Origin: Actinomycetes bacterium | Lineage (GTDB): Bacteria > Actinomycetota > Coriobacteriia > Coriobacteriales > Eggerthellaceae | Length of the DNA: 64,000 nt | NCBI GenBank assembly: GCA_023394615.1 | Contig: JAEXAI010000012.1 | Location: 62,001-126,000 of the forward strand | Direction: 5' to 3' | The notes under the pieces: generated by a model | Databases searched by the model: none | Told to the model about the DNA's origin: nothing | The model's input: only the letters and a program-made list of their open reading frames with translations | Translations under genes and position numbers: made by a program | Shown: piece after piece, positions 26,798 through 34,760 of the stretch | Layout: every line of letters starts with the position of its first letter | Numbering within the stretch: the stretch's first letter is position 1

Positions 26798-27724
26798 ACG
26801 CTTTGCCTGCTGGGCTAGTTGCTCGATTCTGCAAACTCTATGGTAGACGGCTGATTTCGACAGCGGCGGGTCGGCAAGCTCACCCAATTCTCGCAAAGTG
26901 GCGTCCGGGTGAGCCACCCGAAGCTTGATGAAGTCCTTAAGCGCTGGTGTCAAACCGTCCAAACCATAGTGGTCGATGACCTCGTGAATGGCCATAATCT
27001 GATCTACGCTGGCGTCGGTGGCCTTCTGCTGGTTGGCGAGCTCGGCGTTCACGCGACGGTTCACGTCATTGCGCACGCTTTTGATGACTCGTTCGTTTTC
27101 CATGGCAAGTGCGCATTGGTGCGCACCGGCCAGCGCCAAAAAAGCCGATATCGCCGATCCGCTTTTCAAGTAGACGATGTAGCTGCTGCGCCTTTGCATG
27201 GTGCGCGCTTCTATGCCGCGATCGGCCATGAGCGCCACCAGCCCTTCCGCCAGTTCAGGCGCCTCCACCGTCATCTCAAAATGAAAGTCGCCTTTCGGAT
27301 TGGCGATAAAACCGCTGCCCATGAAAGCGCCGCGCAAATAGGCCGACGCACAACAGCGTTTTTCCACCAGATGGGACGCAATACCTGATTCCAAACCGCT
27401 CTCGCCCATAATGCCCATATCGCGCAAAGCATCGTCCAAGTTTTTCTGCATAGGCACGTCTATCAGGTAGTTCGGCGTTTTATGGAGCACACTGCGCCGC
27501 ATGGTCAACTCAGTTTTCAGGTGGTAGATGCCGTGCAGCAAACGCACCATCAATCTCGCGACGCTTGGTGAGTCGGTATCTATTTCCAAGCGGTAGTTGC
27601 CTGCTCCCGTTAAAAGGAGCGTTCCCTCTATGCGCACCAGCGCGGCCAACACGGCCCTATCGCAATGCGAGCACGTGGGCATGACGCGCGATAGCTCTTC
27701 TTTCACTTCAGCTGTAAACGACAT
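26795..27724 (-). CDS. whiA: DNA-binding protein WhiA
   Basis: The protein has 309 residues. WhiA joins a degenerate LAGLIDADG homing-endonuclease-like N-terminal domain (about 1-220, including the CASAYLRGAFMGSGF block) to a C-terminal helix-turn-helix (about 230-305, ending LSKSAVYHRVCRIEQLA). In Actinobacteria it regulates sporulation or cell-division genes, and in Firmicutes chromosome segregation; the role here is probably division-linked. It follows yvcK by 14 bases in the conserved rapZ-yvcK-whiA order. Confidence 0.95.
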   Translation of the reverse strand: MSFTAEVKEELSRVMPTCSHCDRAVLAALVRIEGTLLLTGAGNYRLEIDTDSPSVARLMVRLLHGIYHLKTELTMRRSVLHKTPNYLIDVPMQKNLDDALRDMGIMGESGLESGIASHLVEKRCCASAYLRGAFMGSGFIANPKGDFHFEMTVEAPELAEGLVALMADRGIEARTMQRRSSYIVYLKSGSAISAFLALAGAHQCALAMENERVIKSVRNDVNRRVNAELANQQKATDASVDQIMAIHEVIDHYGLDGLTPALKDFIKLRVAHPDATLRELGELADPPLSKSAVYHRVCRIEQLAQQAKR

Positions 27725-27738
27725 GATGGTGCCCTGCT

Positions 27739-28857
27739 TTACGCCTGCGGCCTGCGACAGATGGCCAGGATGCCGGTAAACGCTTGGCGCAGCGCCACTG
27801 GGTCGTGCCAGGTGGGACGCTCTGGATCGACCAGATTGCGCGCTATCACCATGGGTCCTGCCTGCTGTATGCGATATGCCATGTCATAGCTTATGGGAAC
27901 CGGGCGAATGCGACCCGGACGCAGGTGCGCAGATGTGGTTTCAGTTGCCGCATCAGGACCGTCCACGATAGCTTTGAAATTTCCCGTCTCTCCCCCGCCC
28001 GCACGCAGCGGCACCGGGGTATGCACCAGCACATAGTCCAAAAGCCCGCGCATGCCATGATCCATCAGGATGGAAACATGCTCCTCGGCAGAAAGACCCC
28101 ACGTCTCACCCTGCATATCCGCAAGCGAGCACACGAACAGCGTTTTGCCTCTCGAGGAGCGTATCGCCTCCAGCACTCCGGGCACCAAAAGGTTCGGGAT
28201 GATGGACGTGAAAAGCGAGCCGGGACCTAACACAATCAGGTCGGCTTCGCAGATGGCTTTTATGGCAGGAGCGTAGGGCGTGCCGGTATTCGGAGGCGCC
28301 AGCCACACCTTCTGCAAAGCGGTATGCGAATGCGAAATATTCGCTTGTCCTTCCACCACACGACCGTCTTGGGTGCGTCCGCACAGCGTCACTTTATCAA
28401 GCGTGGAAGGATACACATGGCCTTTCGCATGCAGAAGGTCCTCGCAGATATTGATGGCATCGGGAAACGAACCCGTGGCGTTTTCCAACGCAGAGAGCAT
28501 TAAGTTACCCAAAGTGTGATTCTCGGCGAATTCGAAGCGGTATTTGAAAGCTTTAGTCAGCGGGTCTTGTGGGTCCTCGGCGAACGCCGCCAAACACTTG
28601 CGCACATCACCGGGCGCTGTGGCGTTGGCTTCCTCGCGCAACTTGCCGGTCGACCCACCGTCATCTGCCATGGCGACCACTGCCGATGTGGATAAACCCA
28701 TAGACAAAAGCGTGCGAATGGAAACCGGAGCACCGGTGCCGCCACCTATCACGACTGCGTGAGCTGGGGCGGCGTGGCCTACCACGGGCTCGGCATCTTT
28801 TATGCGAGCAAAAGACTCCGTTGCGGAGGGGTCCTGCTTGAAGGGATTTTTCCTCAT
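27739..28857 (-). CDS. yvcK: YvcK/CofD-like gluconeogenesis and morphology factor
   Basis: The protein has 372 residues from ATG 28857, 4 bases after the rapZ stop, with AGGTGA overlapping that stop. VIGGGTGAP is the UDP-sugar/nucleotide-binding glycine loop, followed by DDGGSTGKLR and NLMLSALENATGSF typical of the family. The family binds UDP-GlcNAc and is needed for growth on gluconeogenic carbon and for peptidoglycan control. The first about 30 residues are a polar extension. It sits inside the rapZ-yvcK-whiA cluster. Confidence 0.93.
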   Translation of the reverse strand: MRKNPFKQDPSATESFARIKDAEPVVGHAAPAHAVVIGGGTGAPVSIRTLLSMGLSTSAVVAMADDGGSTGKLREEANATAPGDVRKCLAAFAEDPQDPLTKAFKYRFEFAENHTLGNLMLSALENATGSFPDAINICEDLLHAKGHVYPSTLDKVTLCGRTQDGRVVEGQANISHSHTALQKVWLAPPNTGTPYAPAIKAICEADLIVLGPGSLFTSIIPNLLVPGVLEAIRSSRGKTLFVCSLADMQGETWGLSAEEHVSILMDHGMRGLLDYVLVHTPVPLRAGGGETGNFKAIVDGPDAATETTSAHLRPGRIRPVPISYDMAYRIQQAGPMVIARNLVDPERPTWHDPVALRQAFTGILAICRRPQA

Positions 28858-28861
28858 GACA

Positions 28862-29800
28862 TCACCTAGCGCTCGTTGCCGTGGTACCCGTGTCAGCACG
28901 AGATAGGTCGCGGTGTGCCACGTGCGCGTTGTAGCCGTGCTGTTTTAGGTAGTCGCATGTGGCCACTGCCAGCGCCACGCTTCTATGCTGGCCTCCCGTA
29001 CACCCCACGGCTATGGCGAGCTGCTGTTTGCCCTCGGCCACATACCCAGGCATGATGCAAGAGAGCAACGCCTCCCAGTTTTTCAGGAACTCTTTTGTCT
29101 CGGGACGGTTCAGTACGAAATCGCGCACCGGCGCGTCTAGACCGGTCAAGTGGCGCAAGTCGGGATCGTAGTAAGGATTTGGCAGGAAACGCACATCTAT
29201 GACGATGTCGGCATCCACCGCAGCACCGTGCTTGAAGCCGAACGAATACACTATCACGCCCAGCCCTTCTTGCTCGCTCGCATCGCTGAACAGCTCGTTT
29301 ATCGTGCGCCTGAGCTTGATGGGACGCATGTCTGACGTGTCGACGATATAATTGGCCACCTCGCGCAGCTCGGAGAGCAGTTCACGTTCGCGCGCGATGC
29401 CGTCGGCCACGGTCATATGGTCGTCGGTGCACATGGGGTGCCTACGACGGCTGGCTTTGTAGCGCGCCAGTATCGCTTCATCGCTCGCATCCAAAAATAT
29501 GATGCGGTAGGTCTTTCCGTCTTCGCGAAGCCTTTCAAGCTCGCAGGTAAGTTCTTTGAAGTAGTCGCGGTTTCGCGCATCGCACACCACGGCCAGCTTC
29601 GTCGTACCGTCCTTGCCGCGCGGGATACTGTCCGATTTAAACAGGCTCATCAGAAGCGACGGTGGCAGATTGTCGATGCAGTAGTAGCCCAAATCTTCAA
29701 ATGTGTGCATGGCTTCAGTGCGTCCTGCACCACTCATGCCCGTTATAATGACCAAATCAGGCGATAAAGCCTTTTTCGCGTCTTCTTTCGTTTCGCTCAT
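28862..29800 (-). CDS. rapZ: RNase adapter / nucleotide-binding protein RapZ
   Basis: The protein has 312 residues. The P-loop reads GMSGAGRT (21-28), with Arg in place of the usual Walker Lys, a substitution seen in many actinobacterial members. The C-terminal domain has YSFGFKHGAAVDADIVIDVRFLPNPYY and GCTGGQHRSVALA, family hallmarks. In Enterobacteria RapZ steers RNase E to small RNAs controlling amino-sugar synthesis; in Gram-positives the role is less clear. It begins 3 bases after uvrC and leads directly into yvcK. Confidence 0.95.
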   Translation of the reverse strand: MSETKEDAKKALSPDLVIITGMSGAGRTEAMHTFEDLGYYCIDNLPPSLLMSLFKSDSIPRGKDGTTKLAVVCDARNRDYFKELTCELERLREDGKTYRIIFLDASDEAILARYKASRRRHPMCTDDHMTVADGIARERELLSELREVANYIVDTSDMRPIKLRRTINELFSDASEQEGLGVIVYSFGFKHGAAVDADIVIDVRFLPNPYYDPDLRHLTGLDAPVRDFVLNRPETKEFLKNWEALLSCIMPGYVAEGKQQLAIAVGCTGGQHRSVALAVATCDYLKQHGYNAHVAHRDLSRADTGTTATSAR

Positions 29801-29803
29801 CGT

Positions 29804-31750
29804 CTATCCGTTCGCGTCGTTTGCTTCATCGTTTTCTTCATCGTTTTCGCGCGTCTCATTATACTGCCTGAGCACGGCATAAAGCTCTTCGGCCACATCC
29901 ATCGGTATGATAGAGGCATCTTCTATCTGCTGCAAGCTCGCCTGACGCAGGCGTTTGAAACTGCCGAAATGCTTCAAAAGAGCCTTTTTCCGAACGGGAC
30001 CGATGCCCGCTACTTCGTCTAAGATGCTCTGGGTCATTGCCTTGCCACGCACCTCGCGGTGAAACGTGATAGCGAAGCGGTGAGCCTCGTCGCGCACGCG
30101 CTTCACCAGATACAGCGACGGGGAGCCCGACGGCAACACAACAGGTCCCGTATCCGACCAGGGCACAAAGAGCTCCTCGTCACGTTTGGCCAGACCAGCA
30201 ACGGATATGTCTTGTATACCTAGCGCATCTAGCTGCTCTATAGCAGCGGTCAGCTGCGGCTTGCCACCATCCACAATCAGCAGGTCAGGCGCACTGCCGA
30301 AGCGCTCGTCGGCCATGCGCTCGGGCGAATAGCGCCGCGCCAACACCTCGCTCATCATAGCGAAGTCGTTCGCCTCGTCGCTTTGCATGCGTATCTTGAA
30401 GCGGCGATATTGGTTTTTGTCCGCTTGCCCGTCGGTGAAGACCACCATCGATGCGACCGAGTGCTTTCCATGTATGGTCGAGATGTCGAAGCACTCGATG
30501 CGCATGGGTGGACGGTCCATCGCCAGCGCGCTTTCCAGTTGCAGCAACGCATCGTTTATGCGCTTGTCCTCGTAATTCGTGCGCACTTTGTAACGCATGA
30601 GGGTATGCTTGGCATTCACTTCCGCCATGTTCAAAAGATCGTGTTTCTCACCACGTTCCGGACACGTAAAGCGCACATGCGCCCCATGCGTACTGGCCAG
30701 CTTCTGGGTCAGCCACTCGCCCATGGCTTCTTCATCTTCCGGAAGATTTCGCAGCACCACTTCATGGGGCACCGAAGTAGTCGTATCGTAATAGCGCAGA
30801 AGAAAATTATGCAGCAGGTCATCGTCGGGCACGTCTTTGCCCTTGTTCAGCACGAACTCGTTGCTGTTCACGATACGGCCCTCGCGCACCATGAACACAT
30901 GCACTCCTGCGATGGTCTCCTCGCGATAGATTCCAATCACATCTGCGTTTAAGTTGCGCGTGCTCACCGCATGCTGGCGGTCATTGAGTCCTTCAATGGT
31001 CTCTATTCGCGATTTCATGCGCCCCGCACGCTCGAAGTCCAGATTATCTGCAGCCTGTTGCATGTCGGTTTTCAGCTGATCCACGAATTCGCCACGCTGC
31101 CCGCGCAAAAAACGTTCTACTCGCGTCACATTTTTGGCGTATTCCGTCGTATCGATGCGCCCGCAGCATGCACCTGGCCCTATGCCCACATGACAGTCGA
31201 AGCAAGGCTTGCGATCCTGTGAGAAATACTCTTTCGCGTCCTGCTTTCCCAGAGCTCGTTTCATCTGGCGCCAATCGGCACACGAAGTGGCGCAAAGGGG
31301 CACGATTTTCCGGGATATCTCCACCAGCTCGCGTGCCGCGCGGCTGTCTGTGTAGGGCCCGAAATACTCCGTGTCGCGGCGATGCTTCTCCCGCGTGTAC
31401 TTTATGGCCGGAAACATATCGCCTTTCGTGATGGCGATGAACGGATAGCTCTTGTCGTCTTTGAAGTCTGCGTTGAAATAAGGGGAATACTGGTTGATCA
31501 GGTTTTTTTCCAGCACCAGACTTTCGTGCTCGTTTTCAGCGACGATGTATTCGAACGAATCAATCTGTTCTACCAGCAAGGGAATCTTGGCTCGATCGTC
31601 TTGGAAGTTCACGTATTGGCGCATGCGGGCCCGCAGTTGTTTAGCCTTGCCCACATAGATTACCTGGCCCGACGAATCCTTCCATAAATACACGCCAGGC
31701 AAAGTCGGCACATTTGCCAGTTGCTTCTTTATTTCGTCGAGCTTTTCCAT
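29804..31750 (-). CDS. uvrC: UvrABC excinuclease subunit C
   Basis: The protein has 648 residues from ATG 31750. The GIY-YIG nuclease domain (PGVYLWKDSSGQVIYVGKA, about 15-35) makes the 3' cut, a UvrB-binding UVR helix lies near 200-235, the RNase H-like domain (about 380-560, FDISTIHG, LLIVDGGKPQL) makes the 5' cut, and tandem helix-hairpin-helix motifs end the chain. The start was chosen over 31768 because TATACT lies 6 bases before ATG 31750, fitting a leaderless transcript, and no ribosome-binding site supports the longer form. It heads the uvrC-rapZ-yvcK-whiA run. Confidence 0.95.
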   Translation of the reverse strand: MEKLDEIKKQLANVPTLPGVYLWKDSSGQVIYVGKAKQLRARMRQYVNFQDDRAKIPLLVEQIDSFEYIVAENEHESLVLEKNLINQYSPYFNADFKDDKSYPFIAITKGDMFPAIKYTREKHRRDTEYFGPYTDSRAARELVEISRKIVPLCATSCADWRQMKRALGKQDAKEYFSQDRKPCFDCHVGIGPGACCGRIDTTEYAKNVTRVERFLRGQRGEFVDQLKTDMQQAADNLDFERAGRMKSRIETIEGLNDRQHAVSTRNLNADVIGIYREETIAGVHVFMVREGRIVNSNEFVLNKGKDVPDDDLLHNFLLRYYDTTTSVPHEVVLRNLPEDEEAMGEWLTQKLASTHGAHVRFTCPERGEKHDLLNMAEVNAKHTLMRYKVRTNYEDKRINDALLQLESALAMDRPPMRIECFDISTIHGKHSVASMVVFTDGQADKNQYRRFKIRMQSDEANDFAMMSEVLARRYSPERMADERFGSAPDLLIVDGGKPQLTAAIEQLDALGIQDISVAGLAKRDEELFVPWSDTGPVVLPSGSPSLYLVKRVRDEAHRFAITFHREVRGKAMTQSILDEVAGIGPVRKKALLKHFGSFKRLRQASLQQIEDASIIPMDVAEELYAVLRQYNETRENDEENDEANDANG

Positions 31751-31756
31751 AACCCC

Positions 31757-31762
31757 AGTATA
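31757..31762 (-). promoter_or_regulatory. Candidate -10 box of uvrC (leaderless)
   Basis: Minus-strand TATACT is 6 bases from ATG 31750, so transcription would begin at or next to the start codon. No strong -35 box is seen. Confidence 0.45.
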
Positions 31763-31958
31763 AAGCATTGCCGAAAAAGACCTGTTGTGGAAGAATAACG
31801 ACAGCCATTCCCCAAAACGATGCGCCGAGTGCGGATTGCGAGCAACAACGCACCTTTGCTTCGTAGGGCTTTTGCGGGTAGTCGGCGCTTCTTTTCCCCT
31901 CTGTGGTTTTTATTGTTTCCATCATGTTAAGAGACGATTATATTTTGATTTCACGAAG

Positions 31959-31964
31959 TATAAT
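31959..31964 (+). promoter_or_regulatory. Candidate -10 box of gdhA
   Basis: TATAAT lies 40 bases before the gdhA ATG in an AT-rich patch; the -35 region is weak. Confidence 0.5.
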
Positions 31965-32004
31965 TTCGTTGTTTGTGTAATGGAAAATGCTCCTAGGAGG
32001 CAGT

Positions 32005-33336
32005 ATGAGTTATGTCGATAGCATCATCGATCAGGTGAAGCAGAAAGACGCCGACCAGCCCGAGTTCATTCAGGCTGTCACCGAGGTCCTGACTACTTTG
32101 AAACCGGTTATCGATGCGAACCCCGAGTACGAAAAAGCCGGTTTGCTTGAGCGCATCGTCGAGCCCGAGCGCGTTGTCATGTTTCGCGTGCCGTGGGTGG
32201 ACGATTCCGGCAAAGTGCGTGTGAACCGTGGGTTCCGCGTGCAGTTCAACAGTGCTTTGGGGCCCTACAAAGGCGGCCTGCGCCTGCATCCTTCCGTGAA
32301 CTTGGGCATCATCAAGTTTCTGGGTTTCGAGCAGTGCTTCAAAAATAGCCTGACCACCCTGCCTATGGGCGGCGGCAAAGGCGGTAGCGATTTCGATCCG
32401 AAGGGCAAATCCGACGGTGAAGTCATGCGTTTCTGCCAGAGTTTCATGACCGAACTGAGCCGCCACATCGGCGGAGACACCGACGTGCCAGCTGGCGACA
32501 TCGGTACTGGTGGACGCGAGATTGGTTATATGTTTGGCCAGTACAAGCGTCTGCGCAACGAATGGGTTGGTGTGCTGACCGGCAAGGGCCTTTCCTTTGG
32601 CGGATCGCTGGCTCGCACTGAGGCCACTGGTTACGGTCTGGTTTACATCGTGAATGAATACCTGACCTGCCACAACGACAGCTTCGAGGGCAAGACCGTC
32701 TGCATCTCCGGCTCGGGCAACGTGGCTATCTATGCCACCGAAAAAGCCCAGCAGCTGGGTGCTACCGTGGTTACGCTCAGCGACTCTACGGGTTGGATTC
32801 ACGACCCGGCGGGCATCAAGCTCGATGTAGTGAAGCAGATTAAAGAGGTTGAGCGCGGTCGTATCAGCGAGTATGCCAAGCGCGTTGACGGCGTAGAGTA
32901 TCACGAAGGTCGCGGTGTTTGGGGCGTGAAGTGCGACATCGCACTGCCTTGCGCCACGCAAAACGAACTGCTTATAGACGACGCGAAGAACCTGGTTGCC
33001 AATGGGTGCAAGATTGTTGCAGAGGGTGCCAACATGCCCACAACCTTGGATGCTACCCAGCATCTGCAGGGCAACGGCATCGTGTTCATCCCCGGCAAAG
33101 CAGCAAACGCAGGCGGCGTTGCTACCAGCGGATTGGAAATGTCGCAGAACTCCGAGCGTCTGTCTTGGACGTTTGACGAAGTCGACGCCAAACTGCAGGG
33201 CATCATGAAGAATATCTACCATGCAGCCGATGACGCAGCCCGTGAGTATGGCCACGAAGGTGACTACGTGATGGGTGCCAACATCGCTGGCTTCAAGAAG
33301 CTAGCCGATGCCATGATGGCTCAGGGTATCGTGTAG
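32005..33336 (+). CDS. gdhA: NADP-type glutamate dehydrogenase
   Basis: The protein has 443 residues from ATG 32005, with AGGAGG (31995-32000) upstream; an earlier ATG at 31987 includes that box in its own codons and is rejected. It interconverts glutamate with 2-oxoglutarate and ammonia. GYRVQ-type RGFRVQFNSALGPYKGG, LPMGGGKGGSDFDPKG (catalytic Lys region), DVPAGDIGTGGREIGY and the GSGNVA nucleotide loop match hexameric small GdhA enzymes, as do the length and the C-terminal ANIAGFKKLADAMMAQG. It stands alone on the plus strand. Its last codons are echoed by a 21-bp tandem repeat just downstream. Confidence 0.96.
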   Translation: MSYVDSIIDQVKQKDADQPEFIQAVTEVLTTLKPVIDANPEYEKAGLLERIVEPERVVMFRVPWVDDSGKVRVNRGFRVQFNSALGPYKGGLRLHPSVNLGIIKFLGFEQCFKNSLTTLPMGGGKGGSDFDPKGKSDGEVMRFCQSFMTELSRHIGGDTDVPAGDIGTGGREIGYMFGQYKRLRNEWVGVLTGKGLSFGGSLARTEATGYGLVYIVNEYLTCHNDSFEGKTVCISGSGNVAIYATEKAQQLGATVVTLSDSTGWIHDPAGIKLDVVKQIKEVERGRISEYAKRVDGVEYHEGRGVWGVKCDIALPCATQNELLIDDAKNLVANGCKIVAEGANMPTTLDATQHLQGNGIVFIPGKAANAGGVATSGLEMSQNSERLSWTFDEVDAKLQGIMKNIYHAADDAAREYGHEGDYVMGANIAGFKKLADAMMAQGIV

Positions 33337-33338
33337 CC

Positions 33339-33401
33339 AAACCAGGGTATCGCGGAGACAAACCAGAGTATCGTGGAGACAAACCAGAGTATCGTGGAGA
33401 C
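33339..33401. repeat. 21-bp tandem repeat, 3 copies, derived from the gdhA 3' end
   Basis: The unit AAACCAGAGTATCGTGGAG + AC occurs at 33339-33359 (two changes), 33360-33380 and 33381-33401 (identical). The gdhA end itself (CAGGGTATCGTGTAGCC) aligns with the unit. The frame stays open for about 25 codons beyond the gdhA stop through the copies. Confidence 0.9.
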
Positions 33402-33483
33402 AAACGATTCTTAGATTCTTTGCGGGTGCTCCGCAAAGGGCGAGGCTGAGAAATTCGAAGCCGAAGACCCATAGCTGAAATTA

Positions 33484-33516
33484 GGCGGTGCGAGAATAAC
33501 TCTCGCGCCGCCTTTT
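33484..33516 (+). terminator. Terminator of gdhA
   Basis: A 12-bp stem GGCGGTGCGAGA / TCTCGCGCCGCC with one wobble pair and a 5-base loop is followed by TTTT. It lies 147 bases after the stop, beyond the 21-bp repeat. Confidence 0.85.
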
Positions 33517-33564
33517 CGCATCTACAGGAGCAACCGCGCCCAAAAGCAGTTGAGATGAGAGTTT

Positions 33565-33648
33565 CAGACTGCAGACTGCGGGCTGCGGGCTGCGGGCTGC
33601 GAACTGCGGGCTGCGAACTGCGGGCTGCGGGCTGCGGGCTGCGGGCTG
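33565..33648. repeat. 7-bp satellite array, 12 units
   Basis: Twelve 7-bp units follow one another: two CAGACTG, then CGGGCTG units interspersed with two CGAACTG. Such arrays vary in length by slippage. Confidence 0.9.
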
Positions 33649-33660
33649 CGGAAAACAAGA

Positions 33661-33813
33661 TTTGTCAATCAGACCCGCTATGTGCGATTTGAGGACGAGC
33701 AATTATCTGACAGACTTTCGCCACCTGCGCAAACGCTGAGCATCGCTTTCAAGTAGTGCGGAAAATCCGGAATTTGCCGGTGAAAATCGCACATAGCGGG
33801 TCTGATTGACAAA
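33661..33813. repeat. 153-bp element with perfect 30-bp terminal inverted repeats
   Basis: 33661-33690 (begins TTTGTCAATCAGACCCGCTA) is the exact reverse complement of 33784-33813. The 93 bases between contain no gene, only a small CCGGAATTTGCCGG palindrome at 33767-33780. No target-site duplication is obvious. It could be a miniature inverted-repeat mobile element or a long stem-loop RNA. Confidence 0.85.
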
Positions 33814-33822
33814 ACGTGAATC

Positions 33823-33924
33823 GCCGGATCCCATGAGCGGCCGAATCCCACGAGCGGTCGAATCCTACAAATGATCGGATTCCACGAACGGCCGAATCCC
33901 ACGAGCAATCGGGATTCACGGAAG
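33823..33924. repeat. 17-bp imperfect tandem array, 6 units
   Basis: Six 17-bp units with consensus GCCGAATCCCACGAGCG run head to tail. The period is not a multiple of three, so it is not a protein repeat. It ends 25 bases before the stop of the minus-strand membrane-anchored protein gene. Confidence 0.85.
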
Positions 33925-33948
33925 AACCCTTTCGAGAGGCGCACTCGA

Positions 33949-34587
33949 CTATAGAGAATCGATATCTTTCGATGAGACGACGTTTCTTGGCGAGATTAGG
34001 ATTGCACCGATTTTGCCCGTCGAAGGAGCATTGGTGGAATACGTGCCGTTCGTGGTGCTGCCCAGCGGCGACTTCTTTTCATTGTGCGTGGCTATCACCA
34101 CATCGATGCCCGTCGTTTTTCCCTGGAGCAAAGTCGAATCTGTCACGATGCACACGACCATATCGACATTGCAGGAATTGAAATACTCAAGAGTCTGGTT
34201 TGTCATATTCGCCGTCGCCTTGTCATAGACCGAAAAGACGCCGATGCGTTTGTCTTTGTTCTTCAGAATGACGCCTTCTCTATAGGCGTACTTGTCTACG
34301 GTGTTCAAAGAAAAAGTTGCAGCTTTTTTCTCGGTATAGCTTTTTGCAACGGAATGCCTGGTCACTGGCGATTTATCACTATCGGCCTCTTGTACCGTAG
34401 GAACCGCTACGCCGTCGTAGACCAGCGCGATATAACCATCCAAACTACCTGCGGCATCATCAATCTTGTTTGCGGCCACATTCCACGTATGTCCCACATT
34501 CATATACCAAATGCTGCCAGCGACAGCAAAGACCACGAGGGCCATAAACACCACAAGGGCTATTTTTTCACGGGCTGCTTGATTCAT
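33949..34587 (-). CDS. Membrane-anchored protein of unknown function
   Basis: The protein has 212 residues from ATG 34587, chosen because TATAAT lies 9 bases upstream and the longer frame to 34719 lacks a hydrophobic start. One membrane helix (about 10-29) is followed by an extracytoplasmic domain with DGYIALVYDGVAVP, the KNKDKRIGVFSVYD strand and VDMVVCIVTDSTLL...GIDVVIATHNEKK. The last two loosely recall the end of CapA/5'-nucleotidase-type metallophosphoesterases, but the metal-binding N-terminal part is missing, so catalysis is unlikely. No family can be named. The gene stands between the repeat island and uvrA. Confidence 0.65.
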   Translation of the reverse strand: MNQAAREKIALVVFMALVVFAVAGSIWYMNVGHTWNVAANKIDDAAGSLDGYIALVYDGVAVPTVQEADSDKSPVTRHSVAKSYTEKKAATFSLNTVDKYAYREGVILKNKDKRIGVFSVYDKATANMTNQTLEYFNSCNVDMVVCIVTDSTLLQGKTTGIDVVIATHNEKKSPLGSTTNGTYSTNAPSTGKIGAILISPRNVVSSKDIDSL

Positions 34588-34596
34588 AGTTGCACC

Positions 34597-34602
34597 ATTA
34601 TA
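34597..34602 (-). promoter_or_regulatory. Candidate -10 box of the membrane-anchored protein gene (leaderless)
   Basis: Minus-strand TATAAT is 9 bases from ATG 34587 and there is no Shine-Dalgarno, which suggests transcription starts at or beside the start codon. Confidence 0.5.
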
Positions 34603-34760
34603 GCGCTCTCTGGCGATTTGACCTGCAGATAGCGCAAGCGTCCATGCAGTACCAACAACTGCGCGAAATACTACGACCCCTGTGGTACGCAATCTTAAGC
34701 ATATGCCGCTTCGAGTCATGGTTTATGCAGCACAAAGACGTGCATGCGCAATTTCTGCAA

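Larger units (their letters stand above)
33337..33948. other. Gene-free repeat island behind gdhA
   Basis: This 612-base stretch has no credible gene. From left to right it contains a 21-bp tandem repeat derived from the gdhA end, the gdhA terminator, a 7-bp satellite array, a 153-bp element bounded by perfect 30-bp inverted repeats, and a 17-bp tandem array. Open frames crossing it only translate the repeats. Confidence 0.85.

Noticed and set aside
31993..33255. 420-codon open frame antisense to gdhA
   Set aside because: It is a shadow of a strongly conserved gdhA gene, has no ribosome-binding site and resembles no protein family.
33293..33658. Minus-strand frame with RYSGLSP repeats behind gdhA
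   Set aside because: It simply translates the 21-bp and 7-bp DNA repeats and crosses the gdhA terminator.
33339..33924. Possible CRISPR array in the repeat island
   Set aside because: The repeats are head-to-tail without unique spacers, of different periods, and no cas gene is nearby.
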